NCBI RefSeq assembly: GCF_000429365.1
Contig: NZ_AUBS01000004.1
Coordinates: 124,001-188,000, forward strand
Direction of reading: 5' to 3'
Length of the DNA stretch: 64,000 bases
Source of the DNA: Pseudodonghicola xiamenensis DSM 18339
GTDB taxonomy: Bacteria; Pseudomonadota; Alphaproteobacteria; Rhodobacterales; Rhodobacteraceae
The notes under the pieces are model-generated. The model ran no database searches, was not told where the DNA came from, and was given only the letters and a program-made list of their open reading frames with translations. Positions within the stretch are counted from its first letter, which is position 1; every line of letters begins with the position of its first letter. Positions 52,551-63,182 of the stretch are shown here, piece by piece. A program made the translations under genes and the position numbers.

Positions 52551-53630
52551 ATGAAACTCAGCGATTTTGATTTCCATCTGCCCGAGGCATTGATCGCCAC
52601 CCGTCCCGCCCATCCGCGCAGTTCGGCGCGGTTGCTGGTGGCCGAAAGGGGGGCGATCACCGATTCCCATGTCTATGATCTGACCGACTGGCTGCGCCCA
52701 GGAGATCGGCTGGTGTTGAACGACACCAAGGTGATCCCGGCCCGGCTGAGCGGGCAGCGCCACCGCTCCGGGGCGCAGGGGGACACTGCCGCGCGCATCG
52801 AGGCTACGCTGCTGGAACCGCGCGCCGATGGCTGCTGGATGGCCTTGCTGAAACCGCTGAAGAAAATCAGGGTGGGGGAGGAGATCGTGTTTTCCGCCGA
52901 TCTTTCCGCCAGGCTGGAGGCGGTCGAGGACGGCCAGGCGCGACTGCGCTTCAACCTCAAGGGCAGCGATTTCGATACCGCCCTGGCCGAGGCCGGCGCG
53001 ATGCCATTGCCGCCCTATATCGCTGCCAAGCGCCCGGCGGACGATCAGGACAAGACCGATTACCAGACGGTCTGGGCAAAGAATTCCGGTGCTGTGGCAG
53101 CGCCCACGGCTTCGCTGCACTTCGACGAGCCGCTGCTCAGGCGGCTGGCGGCGATGGGGGTGGGGTTCACCTATGTCACGCTCCACGTCGGCGCCGGGAC
53201 CTTCCTGCCGGTCAAGGTCGATGACGTGACCACCCACAAGATGCATTCCGAATGGGGCCATGTCGGTGAGGCCGCCGCGGCCGAGATTGCCGCGACCAAG
53301 GCCGCCGGCGGGCGGGTGATCCCGGTCGGTACCACCGCACTCAGGCTGATCGAGACGGCCGCGCGGGAGACGGGCGCCATCGCGCCCTGGGAGGGGGAGA
53401 CCGATATTTTCATCTATCCCGGCTTCCAGTTCCGCGTGACCGACGCACTGATCACCAATTTCCACCTGCCGAAATCGACGCTTTTGATGCTGGTCTCGGC
53501 GCTGATGGGGCAAGAGACCATCCGCGATGTCTATGATCACGCGGTGGCCGGGGGCTATCGCTTCTTCTCTTATGGCGACGCATCGCTGCTGATCCCGGAC
53601 AGACGAGCAGGGGACGACGCGCCGGTCTAG
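52551..53630 (+). CDS. queA: tRNA preQ1(34) S-adenosylmethionine ribosyltransferase-isomerase
   Basis: It adds the ribosyl part of SAM to preQ1 in tRNA to make epoxyqueuosine. The 359-aa sequence shows [20 protein letters not shown] at the N-terminus and [37 protein letters not shown] and the end motif YGDASLLIP are also present. Length and motifs are complete. The gene is alone, with an operator-like dyad upstream. Confidence 0.95.
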   Translation: MKLSDFDFHLPEALIATRPAHPRSSARLLVAERGAITDSHVYDLTDWLRPGDRLVLNDTKVIPARLSGQRHRSGAQGDTAARIEATLLEPRADGCWMALLKPLKKIRVGEEIVFSADLSARLEAVEDGQARLRFNLKGSDFDTALAEAGAMPLPPYIAAKRPADDQDKTDYQTVWAKNSGAVAAPTASLHFDEPLLRRLAAMGVGFTYVTLHVGAGTFLPVKVDDVTTHKMHSEWGHVGEAAAAEIAATKAAGGRVIPVGTTALRLIETAARETGAIAPWEGETDIFIYPGFQFRVTDALITNFHLPKSTLLMLVSALMGQETIRDVYDHAVAGGYRFFSYGDASLLIPDRRAGDDAPV

Positions 53631-53734
53631 CGACAGAACCTGTCGCGAATGGAGAGGACGTGTTAGACAGGGGGCTCTAGCACATTCGGAACACCCCCGT
53701 CGCGGCGGCGGGACAAGGCAACGGAGGCCGCGCG

Positions 53735-55045
53735 ATGAAACAAGTTCTGTCCAGCGCCTGGGCGCTGCTCCTCGGGGTGGGTTTGCTGATGATCGGCAAC
53801 GGCCTGCAGGGGACGTTGCTGGGCGTGCGTGGCGAGATCGAGGGGTTTTCGACCCTGCAGATGTCCTTTGTCATGTCGGCCTATTTTGTCGGCTTCCTGG
53901 GCGGATCGCGGCTGACGCCTGAAATGATCCGGCGGGTCGGTCATGTGCGCGTCTTCGCGGCGCTGGCTTCCTTCATCTCGGCGGTGATGATCCTTTACCC
54001 GGTCTTCGCCGATCCGATCGCCTGGTCGCTGGGCCGGGTGGTGATCGGGTTTTGCTTCTCGGGCGTCTATGTCACCGCCGAAAGCTGGCTCAACAACGCG
54101 TCCGACAACGAGAACCGCGGCAAGGCGCTGTCGCTGTACATGATCGTGCAGACCGCGGGCATCGTCACGGCGCAGGCGCTGATGCTGCTGGGCGATCCGG
54201 CCGGTTTCGACACCTTCGTTCTGGCCTCGGTCCTGATCTCGGTGTCCTTTGCGCCGATTCTCCTGTCGATCAGCCCGACCCCGGCCTTTGACACCACCAA
54301 ACCGATGAGCCTGCGGGAGCTGATGCGGTTTTCGCCGCTGGGCTGTGTCGGCATGTTCCTGATGGGGGGCGTCTTTGCCGCCCAGTTCGGCATGAGTGCG
54401 GTCTATGGTGCCCGCGTCGGTCTCAGCCTCGTCGAGATCTCGGGCTTTGTCGCGACCTTCTATGTCGGCGCGATCTTCATGCAATATCCGCTGGGCTGGT
54501 TATCGGACCGGATGGATCGGCGGGTGCTGATCTTCCTAGTCGCCATCGGCGGTGGGGTCGGGGCGCTGATGGGGATGCTCCTGGGCGGGGTTTATGCGTT
54601 GTTGCTGGCCTCGGCCTTCCTGATCGGCGGCATGACCAACCCGCTTTATTCGCTGCTGATTGCCTATACCAACGACTATCTCGAACCCGATGATATGGCG
54701 GCGGCTTCGGGCGGGCTGATCTTCATCAACGGGCTGGGGGCGATTGCCGGGCCGCTGATCACGGGCTGGTTGATGGCGGACGGGGTCTTCGGGGCGCCTG
54801 GGTTCTTCCTGCTGATGGCCGTGCTCTTGTTGGCGCTGGCGGTTTATGCGGCCTATCGGATGACGCAGCGGCCATCTGTCCCGATCGAGGATACCGGGAC
54901 ACTGGCTCCGGTGTCGCCGGCCTCGACCCCGCTGATGGTGGAGTTCGCACAGGAATATGCCATCGAAACCGACCAGGAGGCGCAGGATGCCCAGGAGGCA
55001 CAGGAGGCAGAGGCCGCTGGGCAGAAAGACGCCAATGCGGCTTGA
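53735..55045 (+). CDS. MFS transporter, YcaD-like
   Basis: A 436-aa 12-TM protein. Motif A-like loop LSDRMDRRVLIFLVA lies between TM7 and TM8, and the TM4/5 region GVYVTAESWLNNASDNENRG is the signature of the YcaD/RIO family of MFS proteins. The C-terminal 60 residues are unusual: an acidic low-complexity tail with EAQ repeats (QEAQDAQEAQEAEAAGQ). ACGGAGG lies upstream of ATG 53735. Substrate is unknown. Confidence 0.9.
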   Translation: MKQVLSSAWALLLGVGLLMIGNGLQGTLLGVRGEIEGFSTLQMSFVMSAYFVGFLGGSRLTPEMIRRVGHVRVFAALASFISAVMILYPVFADPIAWSLGRVVIGFCFSGVYVTAESWLNNASDNENRGKALSLYMIVQTAGIVTAQALMLLGDPAGFDTFVLASVLISVSFAPILLSISPTPAFDTTKPMSLRELMRFSPLGCVGMFLMGGVFAAQFGMSAVYGARVGLSLVEISGFVATFYVGAIFMQYPLGWLSDRMDRRVLIFLVAIGGGVGALMGMLLGGVYALLLASAFLIGGMTNPLYSLLIAYTNDYLEPDDMAAASGGLIFINGLGAIAGPLITGWLMADGVFGAPGFFLLMAVLLLALAVYAAYRMTQRPSVPIEDTGTLAPVSPASTPLMVEFAQEYAIETDQEAQDAQEAQEAEAAGQKDANAA

Positions 55046-55153
55046 GCCCTTGCACGGAATATTGTGAACTGTCGTAAATCGTGACTGTTACAAGCGTGTC
55101 ACAAAGCGACCGGGTGCGCTAGGGATCTGGAAAGGCGCAAGGGAGGAAGACCG

Positions 55154-55738
55154 ATGGTTAGCCCCGAGGAGGTTCTGGAATTCTGGCTTGACGAGGTTGG
55201 GCCCGCGAAATGGTATATCCAGGAGACCGCCCTGGATGATGCGATCCGCAGCCGTTTCCTGCCCGCCTGGGAGGATGCGCAGCAGGGAAAATTCTCGCTC
55301 TGGCTGACCTGTCCCGACGGGGCGCTGGCCTATATCATCCTGACCGATCAATTCCCACGGAACATGTTTCGCGGCGATCCCCGGTCCTTCGCCAGCGACC
55401 GGGCGGCGATCACCGCGGCCAAGGCGGCGATCGCCAAGGGCTGGGACATGAAGATCGACGAACCGGCGCGGCAATTCTTTTATCTGCCGCTGATGCATTC
55501 TGAATGCATCACCGATCAGGACCGCTGTGTCCGGTTGATGCTGGAGCGCATGCCCTCTTCGGGGGAGGGCAACCTGACCCATGCCCGCGCTCATCGTGAG
55601 GTGATCCGCCGGTTCGGGCGGTTCCCCTATCGCAACGACGTGCTGGGGCGGGGCGTGACCCGGGACGAGCAGAGCTTTCTGGACGCGGGGGGCTATGGTG
55701 CGACCCTCAGGGACTTGCAGGACGCCTCATCGGGCTGA
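55154..55738 (+). CDS. DUF924 family protein
   Basis: A 194-aa protein with the complete DUF924 pattern: EEVLEFWLDEVGPAKWYIQE, ILTDQFPRNMFRGDPRSFA, FFYLPLMHSECITDQDRC and GRFPYRNDVLGRG. The fold is all-helical and TPR-like. No enzymatic role is known for the family. GGGAGGAAG precedes ATG 55154. It converges on the coiled-coil protein with a 6-bp gap. Confidence 0.92.
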   Translation: MVSPEEVLEFWLDEVGPAKWYIQETALDDAIRSRFLPAWEDAQQGKFSLWLTCPDGALAYIILTDQFPRNMFRGDPRSFASDRAAITAAKAAIAKGWDMKIDEPARQFFYLPLMHSECITDQDRCVRLMLERMPSSGEGNLTHARAHREVIRRFGRFPYRNDVLGRGVTRDEQSFLDAGGYGATLRDLQDASSG

Positions 55739-55744
55739 GTGGGA

Positions 55745-56182
55745 TCAGCCCTCTTCGCGGGAGGGCATCACGCAGCCGCGCAGTTCGGTGGCCCGGGTCA
55801 TGACCCGATCGACCCCGGTGGCGATGGCGCGGTCCATCATCTCGCCAGGCAGGTTGGCCAATCTGGTCAGGCGAGTCTGCGCCGCCTCCATCCGGGCATC
55901 GAGAGTGTCGAGGCGGCCGGTCATTGAGGCGAGCACGGCAGGCGCTGCGGCGCCGTTGTCCCATTCCAGCCGGGCCAGCGTGGCGCGCATGTCTTCGAGC
56001 TCTGCGGTGAGGCCTTGCAGATCGGCGCGAAGCGGTGCCACGATCTGCTGGCTGGCGGTGAAATCCTCGATCACGGCCTGGGTTGTGTTCGTAACCCGCC
56101 AGAACAGGAACAAGCAGATCGCCGCCAGGATCAGCGTCGCGTTCAGTAGGGCAAGCAGCAGGTCTTTAACGACTTTGGCCAT
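55745..56182 (-). CDS. Membrane-anchored coiled-coil protein of unknown function
   Basis: A 145-aa protein not assigned to a family. One N-terminal TM helix (LLLALLNATLILAAICLFLF, residues 8-27) precedes a long helical region with heptad spacing (LRADLQGLTAELEDMRATLA, TGRLDTLDARMEAAQTRLTR). The end has MDRAIATGVDRVMTRATELR and a short basic tail. It is divergent from lpdA by 251 bp. A structural or tethering role is possible; nothing in the neighbours points to one. Confidence 0.8.
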   Translation of the reverse strand: MAKVVKDLLLALLNATLILAAICLFLFWRVTNTTQAVIEDFTASQQIVAPLRADLQGLTAELEDMRATLARLEWDNGAAAPAVLASMTGRLDTLDARMEAAQTRLTRLANLPGEMMDRAIATGVDRVMTRATELRGCVMPSREEG

Positions 56183-56382
56183 GAATTTCTCGTACTCTTA
56201 CTATGTGACTAAAGATGGTCCGTGCCGGGCGATCCGGCCCGACCACGCTGTTGGAATGGTTTCAGATGCCGGCGCCGCAGGGAAGAGAAAACGGAGGACC
56301 GGGTCGACAACCCTGGCCGCTGTTGCCAGTTTTGCCGGGGCGCGATTTCCGATGCGCGCGGCGGTTGCGGAGGCGGAATTGG

Positions 56383-56400
56383 TAGTTTAATGTTAAACTA
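56383..56400. promoter_or_regulatory. Putative PDH operator at lpdA
   Basis: TAGTTTAATGTTAAACTA is a palindrome of TAGTTTAA / TTAAACTA around TG, ending 33 bp before the lpdA ATG. It matches the pdhA site at 16 of 18 positions. The placement, close to the start codon, suits a repressor overlapping the transcription start. Confidence 0.75.
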
Positions 56401-56433
56401 GTTTTGGAACGCAACTGCGCCCGGGGGGTTACC

Positions 56434-57828
<1,395 letters not shown>

Positions 57829-57848
57829 TTCCGCAACAATCGTTGAAG

Positions 57849-57886
57849 GACCCCGACCGGAGAGAACCCGGGCGGGGTCTTTCTTA
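57849..57886 (+). terminator. Terminator after lpdA
   Basis: GACCCCG (57849-57855) pairs with CGGGGTC (57873-57879), with an inner CCGG/CCGG extension, followed by TTTCTTATT. It lies 21 bp after the lpdA stop. Confidence 0.75.
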
Positions 57887-57910
57887 TTCCACCGTCCTTA
57901 TTCCACCGTC
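57883..57910. repeat. 14-bp tandem duplication across the VWA-gene stop codon
   Basis: CTTATTCCACCGTC occurs twice in direct succession (57883-57896, 57897-57910). The second copy contains the stop codon of the minus-strand VWA gene and the first repeats it downstream, so the protein is unchanged. It looks like a recent slippage event. Confidence 0.85.
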
Positions 57911-59619
57911 ACGCTTTGCGTCGCGAAGACACGTTCGCCCGCCACGGTCGAGACATAGCGCAGCTCGTAAGTGCCGGGCCGGTCGGGGACCGGCACGTCG
58001 ACCGGGCTGCCGGCCGAGGTATAGGCATAGGTGACATAGCCGAGCGGCCCGTCGCCCGGGGTGACGAAGGCGATGTAGTCGGTGTCATAGGCTGGCCCCT
58101 CGAAGGCGACTGGCAGGGTGCCGCTGACCGGTGCGGTGGCTGCGGCGGTCAGGCTGGCGGCGATATCGGTCACCGTCACCACCTGCCGCGCGGCGATCGA
58201 GCTGTCCTGGCCGACGATATAGCGGATCTCATACTCCCCCGGTTTCAGCGGCATCCGCAGCGGCAGCGGGTTGCCGTCGCGGACATAGGCATAGGTGACA
58301 TGGGCGTTGCCATCGCCCCCCGGGGCCGCCACGGTCAGGAAATCCTCGGCAAAGCCGCCACCGGTCCAGGTGATCTGTTGCAGGCTGCCGACCGGGGCCA
58401 TCGCCGGCCCCTCGACCGAAAAGGTGCGTTCGGTCACGGTGATCGGGGTTTCTGCCAGCACCTGCATGCCCTCCGCCAGGATATAGCGGATGACATAGTC
58501 GCCCGGCTCTGCCGGCAGGCGCAATTGCAGCGGGCTGCCCTTCTGGGTGTAATCATAGGTGACATAGGCGCCACTCTCCGCCCCCGGCAGTGCGGTGTCG
58601 ATGTAATCCATGCCGGCATCCGGGCCGGTCCAGTCCACCGGCACCATGCCTCCGGCGGGGCCGCTGGCGGGGGCGATCAGGCTGGCCTTGGGCAGCGGCG
58701 CGGTAAAGGGGATCTCGACCGGCACGACGGTGCCGGCGCGCAGGTTCACGCGGCGCTCTTCCACCGCCTCGTCGCTCAGCCGCAGGGCGCGGACGACATA
58801 CTCCCCGGGCGGCAGCTCTGCCGCGCCGGTGGCGATCTGGGTGGCGTCCATCACCTGCTGCCCGTCGGCGGCGAAGATTTCCCAGACCACGCCGGGGTCG
58901 CGGGTTACCTCGCCAAAGGTTTCATGCGCCGCAAAGGTGATCCGCCCGGGCAGGGCGGGCGATGGCGGCGCGGGTGGGGCCGGGGGCTCGGCGCTGGCGA
59001 TCTGTTGCAGGGCCGAGGCCAGCTCGGCTGCGTTGCCGGCGGTGCGGAAACTGCCGCCGGTCTCTTTCGCCAGGCATTGCATCTGCGCCAGCGCGTTCGG
59101 GTCGTCGACATCGAAGCCCACCACATGGGCGGTGAAATCGACGCCCGCCTGTTCCAGCGCCTGCGCCGTGGTGCAGGGATCGGCGTCGCAGGTCTCCACC
59201 CCGTCGGAGACCAGGATCACCACCGCCTTCTGCTCGGTATAGCGCAGCGCCTCGGCGGCCTGTTTCACCGCGTCGAGCATCGGGGTCTTGCCCTTGGGGG
59301 TGATGCCCTGGACCGCCTCGGCGATCCGGGTGCGGGTGCCGGGGGCAGGCGTGACGAGGGTTTCGATATCAGTGCAATCGCCCTTGCGCCGGTGGCCATA
59401 GACGGCCAGCCCCAGCGGTTGGTCCTCGGGCAGGGAGGCGAGCAGATCGGCCACCACCTCCTTGGCGATGACGATCTTGGGCGTGCCGTCGATCTGGCCC
59501 CACATGGAGCCCGATCCGTCCAGCACAAGAATGGTCGAAGCGGGGGAATCGGCCTGCGCGAGGGGGGCAAAGGCCAGCGCCGGCCCCAGGGCCAGCGCGG
59601 CGGCTGAAATGCGTCGCAT
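57898..59619 (-). CDS. Secreted von Willebrand A-domain protein with three C-terminal repeats
   Basis: A 573-aa exported protein. A signal peptide (ISAAALALGPALAFAPLAQA) is followed by a VWA domain at about residues 28-205 with an intact MIDAS (LVLDGSGSMWGQ, and LVSDGVETCDADPC). A Pro-rich linker leads into a domain with HETFGEVTRDPGVVWEIF. Three copies of an about 82-residue beta module complete the chain, each with a YVTYxY-x4-G(S/N)P core and PGxYxxRY (e.g. PGDYVIRYI, PGEYEIRYI, PGTYELRYV). ATG 59619 has AGAGGA 9 nt upstream. Metal-dependent adhesion or scaffold role is inferred from the family. Confidence 0.88.
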   Translation of the reverse strand: MRRISAAALALGPALAFAPLAQADSPASTILVLDGSGSMWGQIDGTPKIVIAKEVVADLLASLPEDQPLGLAVYGHRRKGDCTDIETLVTPAPGTRTRIAEAVQGITPKGKTPMLDAVKQAAEALRYTEQKAVVILVSDGVETCDADPCTTAQALEQAGVDFTAHVVGFDVDDPNALAQMQCLAKETGGSFRTAGNAAELASALQQIASAEPPAPPAPPSPALPGRITFAAHETFGEVTRDPGVVWEIFAADGQQVMDATQIATGAAELPPGEYVVRALRLSDEAVEERRVNLRAGTVVPVEIPFTAPLPKASLIAPASGPAGGMVPVDWTGPDAGMDYIDTALPGAESGAYVTYDYTQKGSPLQLRLPAEPGDYVIRYILAEGMQVLAETPITVTERTFSVEGPAMAPVGSLQQITWTGGGFAEDFLTVAAPGGDGNAHVTYAYVRDGNPLPLRMPLKPGEYEIRYIVGQDSSIAARQVVTVTDIAASLTAAATAPVSGTLPVAFEGPAYDTDYIAFVTPGDGPLGYVTYAYTSAGSPVDVPVPDRPGTYELRYVSTVAGERVFATQSVTVE

Positions 59620-59780
59620 CAATCTTGTCCTCTAAAAAATCCGCGCGAAACCGCGCTGATCCGTCCTGAAAAAATCTTGAATATAGGAGGCAATTAGAGC
59701 GCCGGGGACGGCGAAAATCAATCTCGATGTGACATCAGGGGGAACTGGCGGGGGCCTTTCCCCACCAGCGCCGCTTCCGA

Positions 59781-60137
59781 TCAGATGCGTTCGACCTGGC
59801 CACCGGCGCGGACCCAGTGGCCCAGCCCGCCGATATTGCTGACATTGCTATAACCCAGGCGTTCGAGGATTTGCACCGCGCGACCGGACCGGCCGCCGCT
59901 GGCGCAATAGCAGGCAATCTTGCAATCAGGGGTGAGCTTGCCGCAGAAATCGGGGTGGCGCGGGTCGGCCAGATCCTGCAGGCGCATCAACGGCAGATGC
60001 AGTGCCCCCTTTGCCTTGCCGCTCAGCGCGACCTCACCCTGGTCGCGAACGTCGATCACGATCACATTGCCGGTCTTGGCGCCTGCCACGGCCTCGGCGG
60101 GGGTCATGCCGGGGGTACGCGTCTTTCTGAAAAACAT
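59781..60137 (-). CDS. Rhodanese-like sulfurtransferase
   Basis: A 118-aa single-domain rhodanese. VIVIDVRDQGEVALSGKAKG is the conserved substrate-side motif and the active-site loop is CYCASGGRSG. GYSNVSNIGGLGHWVRAGG closes the domain. The short N-terminus (FFRKTRTPGMTPAEA) has no signal peptide. It may transfer sulfur or act as a thiol reductase. It is divergent from uvrA by 180 bp. Confidence 0.9.
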   Translation of the reverse strand: MFFRKTRTPGMTPAEAVAGAKTGNVIVIDVRDQGEVALSGKAKGALHLPLMRLQDLADPRHPDFCGKLTPDCKIACYCASGGRSGRAVQILERLGYSNVSNIGGLGHWVRAGGQVERI

Positions 60138-60238
60138 CGTCTTTGCCTTTTCTGAGTCTCCGGGCCGGTCCGGCCGGTGCCCGCGATATAACATTCCATA
60201 TTTCGAATACAACGTGCTGCGGCGGCAAAACGCAGCTT

Positions 60239-60253
60239 GTTCTCTTTCCGTTC
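60239..60253 (+). promoter_or_regulatory. LexA (SOS) box upstream of uvrA
   Basis: GTTC-TCTTTCC-GTTC matches exactly the GTTC-N7-GTTC direct repeat bound by LexA in Rhodobacter and other alphaproteobacteria. It ends 64 bp before the uvrA ATG, in the gap shared with the rhodanese gene. Confidence 0.85.
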
Positions 60254-60317
60254 GCTCTTTTGGGTTGGAGACTCGGCCATGCTCGCCTATCTCTGGGGCA
60301 GGTTTTGCGGGGATGTC

Positions 60318-63182
60318 ATGGCCGAGCTGAAGAACATCGAGGTGCGCGGTGCGCGCGAGCACAATCTGAAGGGGATCGACGTGGATATTCCGCGCGACGA
60401 GCTGGTGGTGATCACCGGCCTGTCGGGCTCGGGGAAATCCTCGCTCGCCTTCGATACCATCTATGCAGAGGGGCAGCGGCGCTATGTCGAAAGCCTCAGC
60501 GCCTATGCGCGGCAGTTTCTCGACATGATGGAAAAGCCGGATGTGGATCACATCAGTGGTCTGTCTCCGGCGATTTCCATCGAACAGAAGACCACCAGCA
60601 AGAACCCGCGTTCGACCGTCGGCACGGTGACCGAGATCTACGATTACATGCGGCTGCTGTTCGCCCGCGCCGGTACGCCCTATAGCCCTGCCACCGGTCT
60701 GCCGATCGAGGCGCAGCAGGTGCAGGACATGGTCGACCGCGTCATGGCACTTGAGGCCGGCACCCGCGGCTATCTGCTGGCGCCGATCGTTCGCGACCGC
60801 AAGGGCGAATATAGGAAGGAATTCCTTGAGCTCAGGAAACAGGGGTTCCAGCGGGTCAAGGTGGATGGTGAGTTCTACGATCTGGACGAACCGCCGACGC
60901 TCGACAAGAAATTCCGCCATGACATCGACGTGGTTGTCGACCGTATCGTGGTGCGCGAGGGGATGGAAACCCGGCTGGCCGACAGTTTCCGCACCGCGCT
61001 GGACCTGGCCGACGGGATCGCCGTTCTGGAAACCGCGCCACGCGAAGGCGAAGGGGAGGTGGAGCGCATCACCTTTTCCGAAAACTTCGCCTGCCCGGTC
61101 TCAGGCTTCACCATCCCCGAGATCGAGCCGCGGCTGTTCTCGTTCAACGCGCCCTATGGGGCCTGTCCCGATTGCGACGGGCTGGGGGTGGAGCTGTTCT
61201 TCGACGAACGGCTGGTGGTGCCCGATCAGGCGCTGAAGATCGCAGATGGTGCGCTGGCACCCTGGCGCAAGGGCAAGTCGCCCTATTTCCTGCAGACCAT
61301 CGAGGCCATCGCCAAACATTACGGTTTCGACAAGAACGCCCGCTGGAAGGACCTGCCGAAGAAGGTGCAGAAGGTCTTTCTCTATGGCTCCGGCGATGAG
61401 GAAATCCAGTTCCGCTATGACGAGGGCGGTCGGGTCTATCAGGTTTCCCGAGTGTTCGAAGGGGTGATCCCGAACATGGAGCGCCGCTATCGCGAGACGG
61501 ATTCCAACTGGATTCGCGAGGAATTCGAACGCTATCAGAACAATCGTCCCTGCCACAGTTGCGGCGGGTATCGCCTGAAACCCGAGGCGTTGGCGGTCAA
61601 GATCGGCGGGCTGCATGTCGGTCAGGTCGTCGAGATGTCGATCAAGCAGGCGCATGCCTGGATCGACACCGTGCCGGAGAGCCTGAGCAAGCAGAAGAAC
61701 GAGATCGCCCGCGCCATCCTCAAGGAAATCCGCGAGAGGCTGGGGTTCCTGAACAACGTCGGCCTTGATTACCTGACGCTCAGCCGCAATGCAGGCACGC
61801 TCTCGGGCGGGGAAAGCCAGCGGATCCGGCTGGCCAGCCAGATCGGTTCGGGTCTGACCGGGGTGCTCTATGTGCTGGACGAACCCTCGATCGGGCTGCA
61901 CCAGCGCGACAACGACCGGCTGATCGAGACGCTGAAGAACCTGCGCGATCAGGGCAATACGGTGATCGTGGTGGAGCATGACGAGGATATGATCCGGCAA
62001 TCGGATTACGTCTTTGACATCGGCCCGGGGGCCGGGGTGCATGGCGGCAAGGTGGTCGCCCATGGCACGCCAGAAGAGATCTCTGCGGATCCCGCCTCGC
62101 TCACCGGACAGTATCTTTCCGGCGCGCGCGAAATCTCGGTGCCCGCCGAACGGCGCAAGGGCAATGGCAAGGCGATCACCGTGGTCAAGGCCAGCGGCAA
62201 CAATCTCAAGAACGTCACCGTCGATTTCCCGCTGGGGCAGTTCGTCTGCGTCACTGGCGTATCGGGGGGCGGCAAGTCGACCCTGACGCTTGAGACCCTG
62301 TTCAAGACGGCCTCGATGCGGCTGAACGGTGCCCGTCAGACGCCGGCGCCCTGCGAAACGATCAAGGGGCTGGAGCTGCTCGACAAGGTGATCGACATTG
62401 ACCAGCGCCCGATCGGACGCACGCCCAGGTCGAACCCGGCCACCTATACTGGCGCCTTCACCCCGATCCGCGACTGGTTCGCCGGTCTGCCCGAGGCCAA
62501 GGCGCGCGGCTACAAACCCGGGCGGTTCAGCTTCAACGTCAAGGGTGGGCGGTGCGAAGCCTGCCAGGGCGACGGGGTGATCAAGATCGAGATGCATTTC
62601 CTGCCCGACGTCTATGTCGAATGCGAGACCTGCAAGGGCAAGCGCTATAACCGCGAGACGCTGGAAGTCACCTTCAAGGGCAAGAGCATTGCCGACGTTC
62701 TCGACATGACGGTCGAGGAGGCGCAGGAGTTCTTCAAGGCGGTGCCCTCGATCCGTGAGAAGATGGATGCGCTGATGCGGGTGGGGCTGGGCTATATCAA
62801 GGTGGGCCAGCAGGCGACCACCCTGTCGGGCGGCGAGGCGCAGCGCGTCAAGCTGTCGAAGGAGCTGAGCCGCCGGTCCACGGGCCGGACCCTCTATATC
62901 CTCGATGAACCGACCACGGGGCTGCATTTCGAAGATGTGAAGAAACTGCTCGAAGTGCTGCACGAACTGGTCGATCAGGGCAATTCGGTGGTGGTGATCG
63001 AACATAACCTCGACGTGATCAAGACCGCTGATCATATCATCGACATCGGGCCCGAGGGCGGCGATGGCGGCGGTACCATCGTGGCCGAAGGTACGCCGGA
63101 GGAGGTGGCCGCCAATTCGCGCAGCCATACCGGGCGCTATCTGAAACCGCTGCTCGATGCCAAGCGGGTGGCCGCCGAATGA
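60318..63182 (+). CDS. uvrA: Excinuclease ABC subunit A
   Basis: A 954-aa damage-recognition ATPase of nucleotide excision repair. Two ABC ATPase modules are complete: Walker [16 protein letters not shown] and [15 protein letters not shown], signatures [15 protein letters not shown] and [15 protein letters not shown], and two YxLDEP Walker B motifs. Zinc-binding cysteine pairs occur in CPDCDG, CHSCGG, CEACQG and CETCKG. ATG 60318 ([11 protein letters not shown]) is the family start. A LexA box lies upstream. The stop overlaps the patatin-like gene by 3 bp. Confidence 0.96.
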   Translation: MAELKNIEVRGAREHNLKGIDVDIPRDELVVITGLSGSGKSSLAFDTIYAEGQRRYVESLSAYARQFLDMMEKPDVDHISGLSPAISIEQKTTSKNPRSTVGTVTEIYDYMRLLFARAGTPYSPATGLPIEAQQVQDMVDRVMALEAGTRGYLLAPIVRDRKGEYRKEFLELRKQGFQRVKVDGEFYDLDEPPTLDKKFRHDIDVVVDRIVVREGMETRLADSFRTALDLADGIAVLETAPREGEGEVERITFSENFACPVSGFTIPEIEPRLFSFNAPYGACPDCDGLGVELFFDERLVVPDQALKIADGALAPWRKGKSPYFLQTIEAIAKHYGFDKNARWKDLPKKVQKVFLYGSGDEEIQFRYDEGGRVYQVSRVFEGVIPNMERRYRETDSNWIREEFERYQNNRPCHSCGGYRLKPEALAVKIGGLHVGQVVEMSIKQAHAWIDTVPESLSKQKNEIARAILKEIRERLGFLNNVGLDYLTLSRNAGTLSGGESQRIRLASQIGSGLTGVLYVLDEPSIGLHQRDNDRLIETLKNLRDQGNTVIVVEHDEDMIRQSDYVFDIGPGAGVHGGKVVAHGTPEEISADPASLTGQYLSGAREISVPAERRKGNGKAITVVKASGNNLKNVTVDFPLGQFVCVTGVSGGGKSTLTLETLFKTASMRLNGARQTPAPCETIKGLELLDKVIDIDQRPIGRTPRSNPATYTGAFTPIRDWFAGLPEAKARGYKPGRFSFNVKGGRCEACQGDGVIKIEMHFLPDVYVECETCKGKRYNRETLEVTFKGKSIADVLDMTVEEAQEFFKAVPSIREKMDALMRVGLGYIKVGQQATTLSGGEAQRVKLSKELSRRSTGRTLYILDEPTTGLHFEDVKKLLEVLHELVDQGNSVVVIEHNLDVIKTADHIIDIGPEGGDGGGTIVAEGTPEEVAANSRSHTGRYLKPLLDAKRVAAE

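Noticed and set aside
61101..63128. 675-codon minus-strand open frame inside uvrA
   Set aside because: It lies fully antisense to uvrA, whose every motif is intact; the frame is open only because of codon composition.
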